Assembly (NCBI GenBank): GCA_030220185.1
Contig: JASPKZ010001232.1
Location: 1 to 64,000 of the forward strand
DNA length: 64,000 nucleotides
Direction: 5' to 3'
Source: Diploptera punctata
Lineage: Eukaryota > Arthropoda > Insecta > Blattodea > Blaberidae
Shown here: one piece after another, positions 29,556 to 41,689 of the stretch
How positions within the stretch are numbered: the stretch's first letter is position 1
Layout: each line of letters starts with the position of its first letter
The notes under the pieces: generated by a model
The model's database searches: none
What the model was told of the DNA's origin: nothing
What the model saw: the letters and a program-made list of their open reading frames with translations, nothing else
Program-made: the position numbers and the translations under genes

Positions 29556-30945
29556 AGAAGAAGAACGAACAAAGCACAATGGTCGAATGTTAGTATTGGA
29601 CGCATATACACTAAAAAAATCCTACAAACTTCGAATAAGTATTGGAAAAAGAAGCAATTACCTATTAAACGTTGTCCATTCACGCCGTCCATTTATACCC
29701 CGACAGAAGCCGCGTGGGCCACGACAACACTCGGGTTGATCTAGCATGTACCCCATGATCGTGGGTTTACTCCGCTTGCACTCCCAGGAACACGGATCAA
29801 TTATCTGAAGAATCAGGAGCCTGACTACTTATCTGACCCGCCCACACGTGTGGAGTATGAAGTACAATCGTTATTTTTGATTCGTGAATTCATCCGCAGG
29901 TTCACTTAATAAACTGAAAAACAAGAAAGGCAGCACAACACAACTAGAGGTAGCGAAAATATAAACTAATATAACAAGTAACTATCTTGATCCACAAGAC
30001 TCTATTTGGACAAAATCTGGAACGTGTTCTGAGCCAATCTGTGTGGGTGAACATACGTACCTTAAATACAACTTCATCCAATATTACGCCAACAAATACA
30101 TGCTTATGTGGAGAGATGAATTTTTATTTACATCTCTATATTATATTTCCTAAAAAAAAACTCTCATTTCTAAGTATCACAGTATGAAGGCTTCCTCGAT
30201 TTACATTACTACTCTCCTAAAGGTAAATGAATCCAAGTGACAGTACACTAGCGTAAATTGGTAGATGCCCACAGAATTATTTTCACATGTAATACATTGT
30301 TTTTATTTGTTTAAGAAATTTTCAATTAAAAAATGGATACATCCTGTATGTGATTTGTTTGACGTTGTATTTTTTGAGCAATGTTTCTGCTGTGTGAATA
30401 AATATATGTATGTTACGGTATTTTATAGTTAAGTTGATATAAATGACCTGTTTTCAAAACCATAAAGTTTCAACAATGGATTATCTATTACGTAATGAAA
30501 TCAACCATTTTGTAGCATCCATCCAGGCTACCATATTCTTACCAAATAGTTTTTCCTTCTCATATAATTTATTTTTCACACTCGCAGAGCTGGGATTATT
30601 TGAATGACTTCCATATACTAGGGTATTGTTTTCAATTTCGCATTGTTTATCTTCATTGCATCAAATAGGATTTCAAACGTAGTTTCCTAGAAAGATAAAT
30701 ATAGTTTCTTCTTCCTATACATGCAAAATATCAACAGAAAATTATAGGTTTTTTTTTTGTGTATTGTCTGAATTCAAATAACTTGCAACAGTAGCACACA
30801 AAAATAAATTATGCATAGGATCCACTCTGGAAACGGTGGAATAAGTTACAATACACACTACGGAATATCGTTTTGTCTCAGAAATGTCAAATTGATATTG
30901 CATAAAATGGCGATTCTTCAAGTCATATAAAAAAAAGGATTCAAA
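29556..30945. other. Non-coding gap
   Basis: Composition is more balanced at 29640-29830, but no frame or motif is recognised. The remainder is AT-rich. Confidence 0.4.
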
Positions 30946-30949
30946 ACAG

Positions 30950-31075
30950 ATTTCTTAGTTTAAGACATGAGAAAATATTTATATTGGAAAATAAGGTGCA
31001 TAGGGAAGTTCTGTTGACCCAAACAGAGGCATGCAGACAGGGAGAGACTACATGTAGACCCACCTCAGTATGTGA
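30950..31075 (+). pseudogene. RTE-family fragment, plus orientation
   Basis: Decayed match to the ENKVLRKIFGPKRDEQTGEW region (GGAAAATAAGGTGCATAGGG, ACCCAAACAGAGGCATGCAG). It is followed within ~10 bp by an RTE fragment in the opposite orientation, giving an inverted pair. Confidence 0.6.
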
Positions 31076-31085
31076 AATGTAAGAA

Positions 31086-31545
31086 TTTATTTATGGTTTT
31101 CCATAAAGATCATAATAATATTCGTCTTGGTGCATATGCCTGTTCGTCTGTCTTTCTTGTCAAAAAAAGAAATTCTATTATGAACTTTATTTTCAAATTC
31201 TCATAAGCTTTACTCCCCCCCTATAAACTTAAAGTCATTGTTTCGTATCCATATGATATTACACAAGTACATTTTTTTCCGTTGTTTACAAGAATCCATG
31301 TAATTCCATAGAAGCACGCAGTTCCAGAATTGAGCCTGTGTTTAATTTATTTCTGCACTTTATTCCAAATTGTAATTTTTCCCTATGTATTTGAGTTCAG
31401 CCACTTCTTATAAATTTCCCTCTTTTGTCACTAACTTGCCTGTCTCATTATGTCATATATTTATAAGTGTGGTCATATATTTAGAGTTATTGATGTTTAA
31501 TTCCAGTCCCAATTGATTTGTGTTAGTAAATAGAATGTTTAATGT
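31086..31545 (-). pseudogene. RTE-family fragment, minus orientation
   Basis: Reverse complement covers, in order, the KYMVT / NGNGQL region (near 31440-31490), the FKYLGT region, LNSGTACFYG-like, VILYG-like (near 31250), ENKV (near 31185) and RKT.. (near 31090), with many stops. No 3' end. Confidence 0.75.
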
Positions 31546-31904
31546 GAGGCCCGTAGGGTCTCCTCTCTATCGCCTTAATAAACACTACATCAATCAGCAC
31601 AAACTAACAGCTTAGTAATAACATTGAGCAGTGCATTTTCTTTATCCAGAAAGAGAGGGGATAGCGTGCTCTCGTAGAAAAGCGGGGAAGAGGGGAAGTT
31701 CAAAAGCAGCGGATAACAGTTTTGCCTACCCGCACCCGACGCTTGGGACCAGTTAAGACATGTGCGAATGGGCGGACGAGGAGAATGTTGAAATAAGGAC
31801 TAATGGAATGGAGTCATGGAGACTGCAACACCTACAGCAAGACTTAAAGGAAACAGATCATGTACCCCAATGCAATCCACACCTCTTCTGGCAGCGTCAA
31901 TACC
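31546..31904. other. Non-coding, locally GC-richer
   Basis: Contains a purine-rich stretch (31640-31700) and CCGCACCCGACGCTTGGG near 31730. No element or frame recognised. Confidence 0.35.
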
Positions 31905-32033
31905 TTTTATAATATCATCGGCACAGTCCACCAGGCCCCCCAACCGCAGAAAGGGTTATCAATCAATAACATGTCGTGCCAGAAAGGAAAGACCAGAAAA
32001 GTCGAAAATGAGAACGTGGGGGATAAAAAAAAA
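31905..32033 (+). repeat. SINE type B tail
   Basis: ATAATATCATCGGCACAGTC, CCCCCCAACCGCAGAAAGGG, CATGTCGTGCCAGAAAGG and a final A run match the last ~130 bp of type B SINEs (compare 36585-36717). 5'-truncated. Confidence 0.75.
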
Positions 32034-32044
32034 GTTTTTTCTCT

Positions 32045-32480
32045 ATAGTTTGTTTTGTCGTACTTACAGCTATGTCGACCATGTTTGAAAGCTCAGTCCA
32101 CCAACATTTCGGAGTTTTTCACCTGAAGATAACGATATTGTAAGAATGACATATTACGAAATGCGTGTGGGAAGTAAAAACCACTGGGCGCGCGGGGGTC
32201 AATGTATACTACTGTATATTCAATGTGTATACAGAGATATATCCACCGAAATGTAGTGTTAATATACATTATAAGAAACACATCACTGCATTTTAAAATA
32301 ACTGAACTTTAATTGCAAAATATATAAAACAGTAAATACGTACTTGCTGCCATTTTATGACTGATTGGTGTCACGGTCACGGCCTCTCACTTTAAACATT
32401 GCCCCACACTGTTTAACGTTAGTCCAGATTTGTTTTATAAAGAACGCAAATATTTACAACAAACATGTTAATCTTTTACT
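32045..32480. repeat. Repeat R1, left part of the split copy
   Basis: Aligns with 565-960 (GTCGTACTTAC, AAATGTAGTGTTAATATAC, CACTGCATTTTAAA, GAACGCAAATATTTACAAC). The continuing right part lies 9 kb away at 41690-42040. Confidence 0.8.
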
Positions 32481-33429
32481 ATTATTTATTATTTTGAAAA
32501 CACCTTCACGAAAGAAATAGTGAACAATGCATGTTTGTGAAGTGTTTATACAGAATCTCGGAAATTAAAAAACCTCGCTAATCGCTTTGTTCTTAAACAT
32601 ACCCTTCGCTTCTGTAAAAACCACTTCCCAACCTCTGCATCGTAATAGGCTATGTTTAATCCTCTTATGGCCGGTTTCACCAACATCGGTGAAATTTAAC
32701 CTTCACGACGAGTTACATAACCGGGTGAAAAATAACTAAGCGTGTTGTCGTTTCACCACGCCATATAACACCCGACGTTAACAAACTGGCGGTTTACCGT
32801 TTAAATTATTTGGAATCGTATATTTCGCCATACCTCATATTCAAATCGGAAACAAATTTGAAGGAGGGGACCGAAATCCTATTGGTTGTTACTTAATCTG
32901 CGGTTACCATAGAAACCTAAATAAACCCATTGAACCAACACACACACGTTCCACAGATCGACTTCGTATAGTCGTACACGTGGAAAAACTTTGCCCTAAA
33001 TAAAAAACATGTTCAACGAAAGAATGTTCAAAACTATTAATAGAATTAATATAGAAACGTTGAAACTATAGGAAATCAGAAACTCTCCATAAAACATGCG
33101 TAACGACGAAAAATATTTTTTCTTGATTAGGCCTGTTTTTAAATTTATCACTGTGTACTACCCTTGATGCTGATTTAAAAACACTTTTAACATTAATATA
33201 ATGGTGGTAGTGTTTATCATCATCATCATCATTGGAAATGCTTTTATATATTTGGGTTATGTAAAAGTTTTCATGGAACAAGCCATTTTCATGGTATAAG
33301 AAGAGCAATTATTTTGGTTTGGACCATGTATTACAGTTTTTACAAAGTATCTAATCCATCGCCTGAAAATGTTGGCTGCTGTAAACTCCTCATTCTTGGA
33401 AGAATTATGTAATAAACCTGCAAAATGAT

Positions 33430-33620
33430 TATGATAATGCAAGCCATGTTATATATATATATATATATATATCTAATATATATATATATAGAAGGTGAAA
33501 TTTGGAGCCATCAAGCAACAAATCTTGATGAGAGGTCCTTAAAAAAAATTCCAACAAAATTTTCTCCCTCTCAATGGCATAGAATTGCGAGATTACAAAA
33601 CCCTTGTGCTTCATGGTAGT
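33430..33620. repeat. (TA)n runs
   Basis: TA runs at 33451-33472 and 33478-33491 separated by CTA. The adjoining 33491-33620 is not recognised. Confidence 0.7.
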
Positions 33621-34940
33621 TCCGGTGTAATCATAATATAGGAACGTCCTGTCTGCGGATGAACTTGTGATGGAACAGATTAGTTTTATTTGTAAAACTT
33701 GGAGTAGATCTTGGGAAGCCGCAATTTTTTGATTGTTCCTGGACCTATTATACGAACAGTGAGAGTTTTCTTTTTGTCTTACATATATTCATTATTTTCA
33801 TTGTTGCACTTTGGAATACTCCAACCCCTTCTTAAGGGAATTTCAATCTAAAAATGTTTTTGACTTTAAATCAGGCCCATACCCTTGTCACACTTTCCTA
33901 GGTATGTAGGATCCACTTATTGGGAATGTGACAAGACCTGACTGCAAATGTGTCTTCTCATGAACAATGTAGTGTAAATATCTACAGAGCATGTATTTTT
34001 ATTTGCCCTCCTGTCAGATTCACAGAATATATTTAACTACTAGCTTTTTGGGTTAAGGATGTTTGTAATATACGGATTAATAAGAAATGAAGTTACCTTA
34101 TTGTCTCCTTTCCTACCATGAGTTTCAGAATAAATATAGAAAATGACCTTTGTTTATCAAACAACTTTTGAATGTTGAAAGAAAAGTAGCTAAACTCGTT
34201 GCTTGTAATCTATGATGTTTGGACAAGGGGAGATTTTTTCTGAAAATCCATGGAAATAAATTTAGTACTTCTCTTCCATGCTTCCCTCTGGCCGTTATAA
34301 AATAATCTCAAGTTCTTGCTATGTGAACCTTGTTTTCATTTTTCAAGATACATTACCTTCTTCTCTATCTCCAGCCTCATCTCTTCATTTGCAATGGTAC
34401 TTAACTGAACAGGAGCGACTTCTTATTAGCAGTAAATTCTCACAGATACTATACGAATCGTTTCTGGGGTATCCAAATTAAATGTTGAACTGTGTTATGA
34501 AAATGGTTTAATACATTTCAGAATATATAAAGTTTTCAGAATAATTGTCCTTTATACATGTTATACGTTGTTAAAAATACATAGTTCCCCAGGTAAATAC
34601 AACTTCTGTTTTCTTTATGCTATAATGGCTTTCAGGACCCTTGAATAATGTGTGTTCCATAACCAGTTTTGGACAATTTGGTCTGCCTGTTGGTGTGTTT
34701 GCCTTACATATCCTTGCCTATCTCTGCATTAGTATTTATAGATTTTCGGATATTTTCAATTCTCTATTTTGAAATGGCATTTATAAACCTGAAAACGTTT
34801 TTACATATGTCTTTATTTCATTTGCATAATTTTCATCTGAAATTCTTACCTTGTATCTGAAATTTTACTATGAAGGAGAGCATCATCTTCATTTATTTTG
34901 GCCTCCTGTGTTTAATATTGTGGGACCAAACATATATATA
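33621..34940. other. Non-coding gap
   Basis: Weakly biased AT-rich sequence. Short frames (34278-34481, 34669-34860) are hydrophobic but show no family feature. Confidence 0.4.
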
Positions 34941-34944
34941 AAGT

Positions 34945-35605
34945 TAATAGTGAGTGGAGAACATATTTTTAATAACGCACCTCATACAATTTCAAATTTA
35001 TTTGATTTAAGACCATTGGTTTTGAATGAATTTTTCATTCAATCATCAGTTTATTTTCAGTTGTTGATTTCACCAATTCTCTAATTCTGCCATATTTGGT
35101 TGGCATTATAAATTTTTTTCTATAGGAATATCAAAATTCATTGATCGACATTTATTCTTTTGAATGAATATCTTCTCCCAAACTGTTCATTCTAATGGTT
35201 TATCCAATTGTTTCAAATTGTGAAATTAAAAAATCAGCAATTGCTGCACATAGTTTATTAGAACACCATAAAATTAATAGAGATGCAAAACTTTTGAAAC
35301 AATTGGATAAACTATTAGAATTAACAGTTTGGGAGAAGATATTCATTCAAAAGAATAAATATTGATCAATGAATTTTGATATTCCTATAGAAAAAAATTT
35401 TGTTTCAAAATTTATAAAGCCAACCAAAAGATGGCAGCATTAGAGGTAAAATCAACAAACATAGAATTTCAACAGTTGGAGTCATGAAAATAAACTGAAG
35501 ATGAATGAAAAATTCATTCGAAACCAGTAGACTTAAATCAAATAAATTTGAAATTGTATGACGTGAGTTATTAAAAATATGTTCTCCACTCACTATTAAT
35601 GATAT
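34945..35605 (+). mobile_element. Penelope-like element remnant in an inverted repeat
   Basis: The central part (35222-35365) encodes in one plus-strand frame CEIKKSAIAAHSLLEHHKIN and KQLDKLLELTVWEKIFIQ, which resembles the C-terminal half of a GIY-YIG endonuclease (the KSA-A-H---HKI-----LL block). The left segment (about 34945-35220) is the reverse complement of 35295-35605, approximately 85% by eye. Such inverted or fold-back ends are common in Penelope-like elements. The right arm carries CTGAAGAT (35495-35502), stem GAATGA/TCATTC and GAAAC (35520-35524). Confidence 0.75.
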
Positions 35606-35887
35606 AACCTCATAATGTTTACTTCCCAACATTAATTTTAATATATATAAAGATTGTGCCTCTAACATTGTAAATTTTGAATTTGTTGATTCATTTATTT
35701 TGCTGATTTACATCAATACGTTTTAAATATTTTAACCTACAATTACAGGAGTCTCCAGTTTCATGAAGCTGTGCTCTCAATTTTTTGTTAGTATCTTTCA
35801 TCCTGCCAAAAACTCTTCCTTTTCTTACAGCTTTCATAAGATACACAGTTATTGATCATACTCATTCATTTTGAATGTATGTGATTC

Positions 35888-36157
35888 CATGATGTTGAGT
35901 GATTCCGGGTTCTGTGGCCGTGGTCCATAGTTGGTGTTGATACCAGACGTTTCGCCCTCAACTGCGGAGGGCATCTTCAGTGGCGAGTGCTTCTAGGCGT
36001 GTTTCCTGGTCGGAAGCTCTACTTAGAGCTTCCGACCAGGAAACACGCCTAGAAGCACTCGCCACTGAAGATGCCCTCCGCAGTTGAGGGCGAAACGTCT
36101 GGTATCAACACCAACTATGGACCACGGCCACAGAACCCGGAATCACTCAACATCATG
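35888..36157. repeat. Perfect palindrome, 133-bp arms, 4-nt loop
   Basis: Arm 35888-36020 and arm 36025-36157 are exact reverse complements by eye; the loop is ACTT. The arms are GC-richer than the surroundings. Each arm contains, on one strand, CTGAAGAT (36065-36072), stem GCCCTC/GAGGGC with a 7-nt loop, then GAAACG (36092-36097). The right flank ACCGGCCGTGAAAGCCT matches that of the element at 26994-27175. Lack of divergence implies recent formation or gene conversion between arms. Confidence 0.96.
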
Positions 36158-36413
36158 ATTACCGGCCGTGAAAGCCTGCATTCAACTAGTATGTGATTCC
36201 AGTTTTCACTTTTCTCGCACAATATTACTAGTAAAACAACATATGAAGCAATACAATGAAAAAATAGTGTACATGTAATTCTCCTCCCAAATAAGACCAA
36301 TATTGAATAAATCCAGTTCTATTACTCTACACCTGCACTGCAACAGTTAGATTAAAATGACTTGCCTTCCTTTTCCCCTGTTCACTATAGACTTACCTTT
36401 TTTTTTCACTATC

Positions 36414-36717
36414 AAATGGGCCTTGGGTTCGATCCCCGGTCGGGACAGTTTTTCTGGGTTTTTCCTCACCTGTAAGACCCAAACGGTCCCCGAAATCATA
36501 TGGCCATCGAAATCATTGTATTCATATTCATCTTAGATTAAGCTTGGGATTAGGGACTCTCCTGGTGCACCACTATCATCATCCATCATATCATCGGGGC
36601 AATGTAACCCTGCCTTCCAGGCGCCCCCAAACTCAGAAGTGGGTTACAAGTACGCCATGCCAGGAGGGAACACCAGGAATATCGAAGGGCAACCTGGGGC
36701 ATTTGCAAAAAAAAAAA
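36414..36717 (+). repeat. tRNA-derived SINE, type B
   Basis: Starts at GGGCCTTGGGTTCGATCCC (B box intact), then GGTCGGGACAGTTTTTCTGG, TTTTTCCTCACCTGTAAGAC (about 25 bp of body missing after it), CCCAAACGGTCCCCGAAATC and the type B tail, ending in about 13 A at 36705-36717. The clean A tail suggests a relatively young copy. Confidence 0.9.
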
Positions 36718-36911
36718 ATCTCAGTGACTAGCCTTACTTTTGCTCCATAATTTAGCCCATATAAAATTCACTGCTCAAGCTATATGAATGTGCCCTTAAC
36801 TGATTTTTTTTATCACATTTACTGACTTACCTCTCTTTTTCCCTATAGTCTTCAATTCCATCACTGCATTTCCTCAAGAAAAGATAGTCTCCAACGTAAC
36901 ATACAGGAATA

Positions 36912-37070
36912 TTAATTAAATTAATTATTTGGAGTCAATATTAATGTTGATTATCTTGAACATGTTTTGCTTATATCATAATCATTGATATGCTATAATC
37001 GAAACATGTTCAAGAACAAATCAACATTAATATTGAGTTAAGATGAACAGACTCCAAATAATTTAATTAA
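36912..37070. repeat. Foldback with CGAAACATGTTC
   Basis: Arms 36912-36968 and 37001-37070 are inverted repeats (TTGAACATGTTTT / GAAACATGTTCAA, AATATTAATGTTGA / TCAACATTAATATT, TTATTTGGAGTC / GACTCCAAATAA) with a ~13-bp insertion in the right arm. The loop region reads TTGATATGCTATAATCGAAAC, a weaker version of the stem-GAAAC motif. Confidence 0.85.
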
Positions 37071-37079
37071 AAGAACCTC

Positions 37080-39660
37080 AAAATATTACTTCCTAAAATA
37101 AACATTAAATACAGGAATATGTTTGAAAATGACTTGAAAACACTAGTGGGTAACACATAGAAGTAATTATTTTGAAATTATATTTTATTTAATATTTTTC
37201 AAAATTATACAATAATTCATATAAATAAACTCTTATTATTTACTGCTTCAAATATCTTATTGTTTCTATCAGATACAACAAATTGCAAAACAATAAGACT
37301 GAGGAACATGTATATAATTTACTCATTTTATAATTTCATACAGCGTAACATTCTACAGCATCTCTCAAATGTTCACAGGCAATCAGTTCTAGGAAAATAT
37401 TTAAAATTGTACTGCACATTTTGAATGTATAACAATAAATCACATAAAAACCTACAATATTTTTAAATTATTACAGTATCATCACTGATTAAAATATTAT
37501 AGAACAAAAATATAATCAACAATTTACTCTACAATGGGATTTGATGAGCCTTCACTTTACACCATTGTTGTCTCGGTTAAAATAATATTTTTCTTTCTCA
37601 AATAATGCAACTAAATTGAGATTAAGAACGTCCTGAAGTACTTGCTCACCTGCGTATCTTAAAATATTGTGTAAAACATCAGTAGCCCCAATGATATGAA
37701 ATTCATTAATCAGTTTTAAATTAATTCCTACATCACTTCCTAGAACTGAAGAGCTTCTCAATAACCTTCAACATTCTGATTTAAGATTCATTGTACATGT
37801 TATCTGCAAGTGTGTACAAAGAAGACAGAAATACACTAGCATGGACATCTGTTTCAACATATATATCCCTTGAAATCCATCTCTCCAAACCCAATTATGA
37901 AAAAAATAATTTATAGAGAAATTATAACAAAGTTATATGACGTAACTAACAACGTTACATTTTACAATATGAGAAATGTAAGCTAGGGTGAGTTATTTTT
38001 TTTTAAGCTGTTCTAAGTGTAAGACTGATGTGTATAAATATTTATAACTGTTAGACTTAATAGTTGCAAATGTTATAATTTGCCATAAATTGTTCTTCAC
38101 CTAGCAATGATGTCACAAAATGTCATATTTGATTTACAAATAGCCTTCACTTTTAAAGAGAAGTAGTATTTCAAGTTACTTGAACTATTCTGCAACACCA
38201 TCACCAGGTCTTTATTCTTTGTTTGTGTAATCCATTGAACTTCCGGTCTTTAGGGATGTAGCTTGAAGTCGAGAACTTGCAATGGCACAACTGATTCGGC
38301 AGACAATATCTTAGGACTGTTGATCTCCTGACCCCTCCTGAATGATGAACCCTTATCTAATCATTGTCCAAAGCCAGGAGCAGCTGATTTATTGGAGAAA
38401 TGGCTTGATTTCTAAAAAAAAAGCAGTATGTAATATAAACTTATTGTGTTGTACAGATCAACTCACATAATACACGCATATAGCAGTACAAGTGAATTAT
38501 TCATAACTAGCTGAAGTTATTTTATCAATAATTAAAATTATAGATTTCACAATCAACATAGTATACCACTGGTGTATAATACATAAGGATTACTGTATGC
38601 TGGCTCAACTGCACTTTTACCAGCGCTTGATTTTTCAGTTATATTATTGTAAACTATAGCTCTTCTTTTTGTAAACTGTAACTCTTCTTTTGTATTTACT
38701 AACATTATTTATTATTTTAAACTTTTTCAAACAATTTTATAACATTATTAGACAGTTTTGAAGTATTTATTTAAATATGCAAATCACAATATTATGACAC
38801 TGTTAGACAATATTGTGATGGTAACTGCTATTTTCTCCACAGAGTATATTACTTAGTCTATGATTTTTCTATCGCTGTTTTGGGTTATCGCTGGTTGGAT
38901 CAGCGTTAGGGAGCGATAAGTAAGTGTACACCCATTTTTAATAAAGTTTGGTAAATTTAATATTATTAATATATCTTTATAACATAGATTTGGGGACTTA
39001 TTGCAAATATTGGTCATTTAAATTTCATAGCGACGGATAGTAATCCAGGATGATAATCAATATGTGGTTCAATTGTGGGTTATCGGTGGCTCTACAAACT
39101 CTGGTGCATGCGCACTGTTACTCTATAGGACTTTGAAAATATATTGACGCTAGTTTAAGTGCAGTTTTTCCCTGTATGCTTAGTAACTTGCATTTCTTAC
39201 AATTTGTAACTTCTGTGTATCATAGATTTTGCACACGCTGATATATCAAATGTTATCATTGATCTGCAGTTACTTCATGAATTATTTTTAGTGCTACAGG
39301 TGTTTAGTCTACAATATTAAGACTCGTCAAAACATATTATTTAAAGAAAAGTAGTATCACAGAATTAGAATAATAAAATCAAATAATAGAGAAACTGCTG
39401 CATTACATATAATGACTGTTCTGGAACATGTTTTCAGAGAAATACTTGATCTTACAATTAATGACAATATATGTTAGGCCACTATACAATTTTAGCATAA
39501 TTCCCACTGCTCTAACGTTAAATAACAGGAAAATTGTCTTGGATGTCAGATATATTACCGGTACTGATTATCTACAAGGCATTTAAGATTAACACATTTT
39601 TGGAAATTATCTCTAGAAATATTTGTATTTAGAAGCCCTAGGATCTCATTATTTGTTCTA
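37080..39660. other. Non-coding gap inside the TIR-bounded interval
   Basis: AT-rich. A 69-codon minus-strand frame at 37552-37761 (NEFHIIGATDVLHNIL, VLNLNLVALFEKEKYYF) ends at a possible exon boundary, but no family is recognised. No transposase motif seen. Confidence 0.4.
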
Positions 39661-39669
39661 TATTGTAGG

Positions 39670-40338
39670 TATATACATACTAGATTTAAATTACGGTACT
39701 TGCTAACAATTTCAACAAAAATAGGCCTACTGTATTTAATATCCCAAAATATTAAGAATGTCAAATAAAACCAAATATTTTATAAAATATATTTCTGTAA
39801 TTGGTAATTAAATATATAGTTCAAAAATAGTCCATAAATAATAAACATAACCTCACATTATTTTGTAATGATACTGACTTGCTTTTAAATATGTATTCAT
39901 GAGTGAATAAAATTAGTAATTCATTGTGTAAAGTACTGGTATTATACATGAATAAAATAATTTTCATTAACGAATTAAACTTACTTGTATTTATGCCTGA
40001 CTTGTTTTATATAATAGGACAGTATTCATACTAGATTTATATTATTTGCTAACCATTTTAACAAAAATAGGCCGACTGTATTTAAGAACTCAAAATATTA
40101 TGAATATCAAATAAAACTCAAATACTTTCTAAAATATATGTCTGTAATCAGTAATTAAATATATTGTTAAAAAATAGTCAAATAATAAACATAACCTCAC
40201 ATTATTTTGTACCGATACTAACTTGGTTTTAAATATATAAGCATGAGTGAATAAAATTAGTAATTCATTGTGTAAAGTACTGGTATTATACATCAATAAA
40301 GTCAGTTTCAATAATGAAATAAACTTACCTCTCCGATG
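39670..40338. repeat. Tandem duplication of ~330 bp
   Basis: Copies 39670-40010 and 40022-40338 share AACAAAAATAGGCC.ACTG, ATAATAAACATAACCTCACA and AGTAATTCATTGTGTAAAGT with scattered differences. Both end in AAACTTAC. The end GAGAGGTAAGT on the minus strand at the right end of copy 2 looks like a splice donor, so an exon to its right (about 40339-40470, minus strand) is conceivable. Confidence 0.85.
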
Positions 40339-40744
40339 ATCCAAATGTGCAGTAGCCTATCAGGTAGACAGGCCTGGTATCTTCGAAAGTCTGCGATATC
40401 ACTGTAATCGTAATTTTCAAACTATTCACACAGTTCTTCTACCCAACTAGAGTATTTTTCAATTCAATTGGCCTTCAAAATAATAATTAAAACCATATTC
40501 ACGTTCAATGTTAAAAATGTGCAGTCTTTCACACGCCATTTTAATATAGGAATCACCCTCCGTTATATATCACCCTCCGATTCTACCGACCAAATTCGTG
40601 CGGTTACGGTTTACTAACGAAATACGACGAAATAACTCCCGGTGAAAAGTTACTGTTGTTGGTGAAACGCAAATTGTAGTGAAGCTGGGAAACGCTCCGT
40701 TTAATTCACCGGTAACACGGTTACCTGTGTTGGTGAAACCGGCC

Positions 40745-41689
40745 CTAAAAGCAACTAAATTACCTCGTGTTTTAGAGAAATTGTCACACAATCTTCTTAA
40801 TTCACAGCCACATTTATCCTTTCCCTTATTCATTTACGCTGTAAAAAACAACATTTTGTTTTTTAGTAATTCAGATTTTCCTGAAGTAAAAGAACGCGAA
40901 ATTGTAATTATTTTTTTACTAAACAAATTTTCAAATATTATTCATCCGTAACCACGTGACCGTGATGTCATTGTTGTACCGCGACGTCATACCTTATTTT
41001 ATTCAGTGACCTTTCGCATTGTTATGTTTAAAAAAAGTAATAAAGAGTTCTATATGTAGTGCAGTTTAAACATAGTAATGAAGGTAGCAAGAAAACTATT
41101 CGTTTATTATGAATTTTGCCTGTAACGTATTAAGAAATTTACGAGTTACGCGAAAATAAGACAAAAAATATTAGTCATTTTTGTCAGTTCTTATCAAATG
41201 AACCTTAGACGAATAGAGAAAATAACTGGTTATGGAGGAGTTATATAATGTAACCTACTCGGAGATCACCACCCCAAGAAATTTATTGAGTATTTTATCT
41301 TTAGCATTTGGCTAGATTAGCTACTCTTCATCTATTACCTATCCAATTTGATGAAGGGTACCCACGGTCTCGGAAGAAAAATATATCATTATCAGTTGTT
41401 AAATTTCTTTGATTTAATTAATTTACACCTTTTCCATTGAAAGTGAAATTATGTTTGCTATATATCCGATATTTTGAACGGTCCTTAGTTTAAAATTTGA
41501 TTATTTTTATTTTTGAGAACTGGAATGAAGACCTCGTCTCCCACACACACCATAACAAGGAGCCGTCATGAAAATTGATGCGTTTGTAAAACAATTGATA
41601 TTTAAATAGTTTAGTTTACTATTCGTATATAACTCGTATATGTTCAAAATAACCTGTCTGTGCAAATACTTACCACATTATTAGAGTTC
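40745..41689. other. Non-coding gap
   Basis: Right of the 16-bp TIR. No recognised repeat or frame; it has no counterpart in the R1 copy at 565-1335. Confidence 0.4.

Larger units (their letters stand above)
32669..40744. mobile_element. Candidate large DNA transposon, 16-bp perfect TIRs
   Basis: GGCCGGTTTCACCAAC at 32669-32684 and its exact reverse complement at 40729-40744 face each other 8.1 kb apart. Both ends hold further GTTTCACC / GGTGAAA copies nearby (32687, 32751, 40636, 40669), as expected of subterminal transposase sites. The flanks read TTA-T on the left and C-TAA on the right, similar to TWA-type duplications of PIF/Harbinger elements but not identical. No transposase is visible, so it is non-autonomous or decayed. 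Alternatively these are ends of two separate MITEs. Confidence 0.5.

Noticed and set aside
39670..40470. Host gene exon on the minus strand ending at GAGAGGTAAGT
   Set aside because: One good donor-like site, but no sustained reading frame with start or homologous domain; kept only as a remark.
40570..40951. Overlapping frames near the right TIR
   Set aside because: They read through the TIR and subterminal repeats and show no transposase motif.
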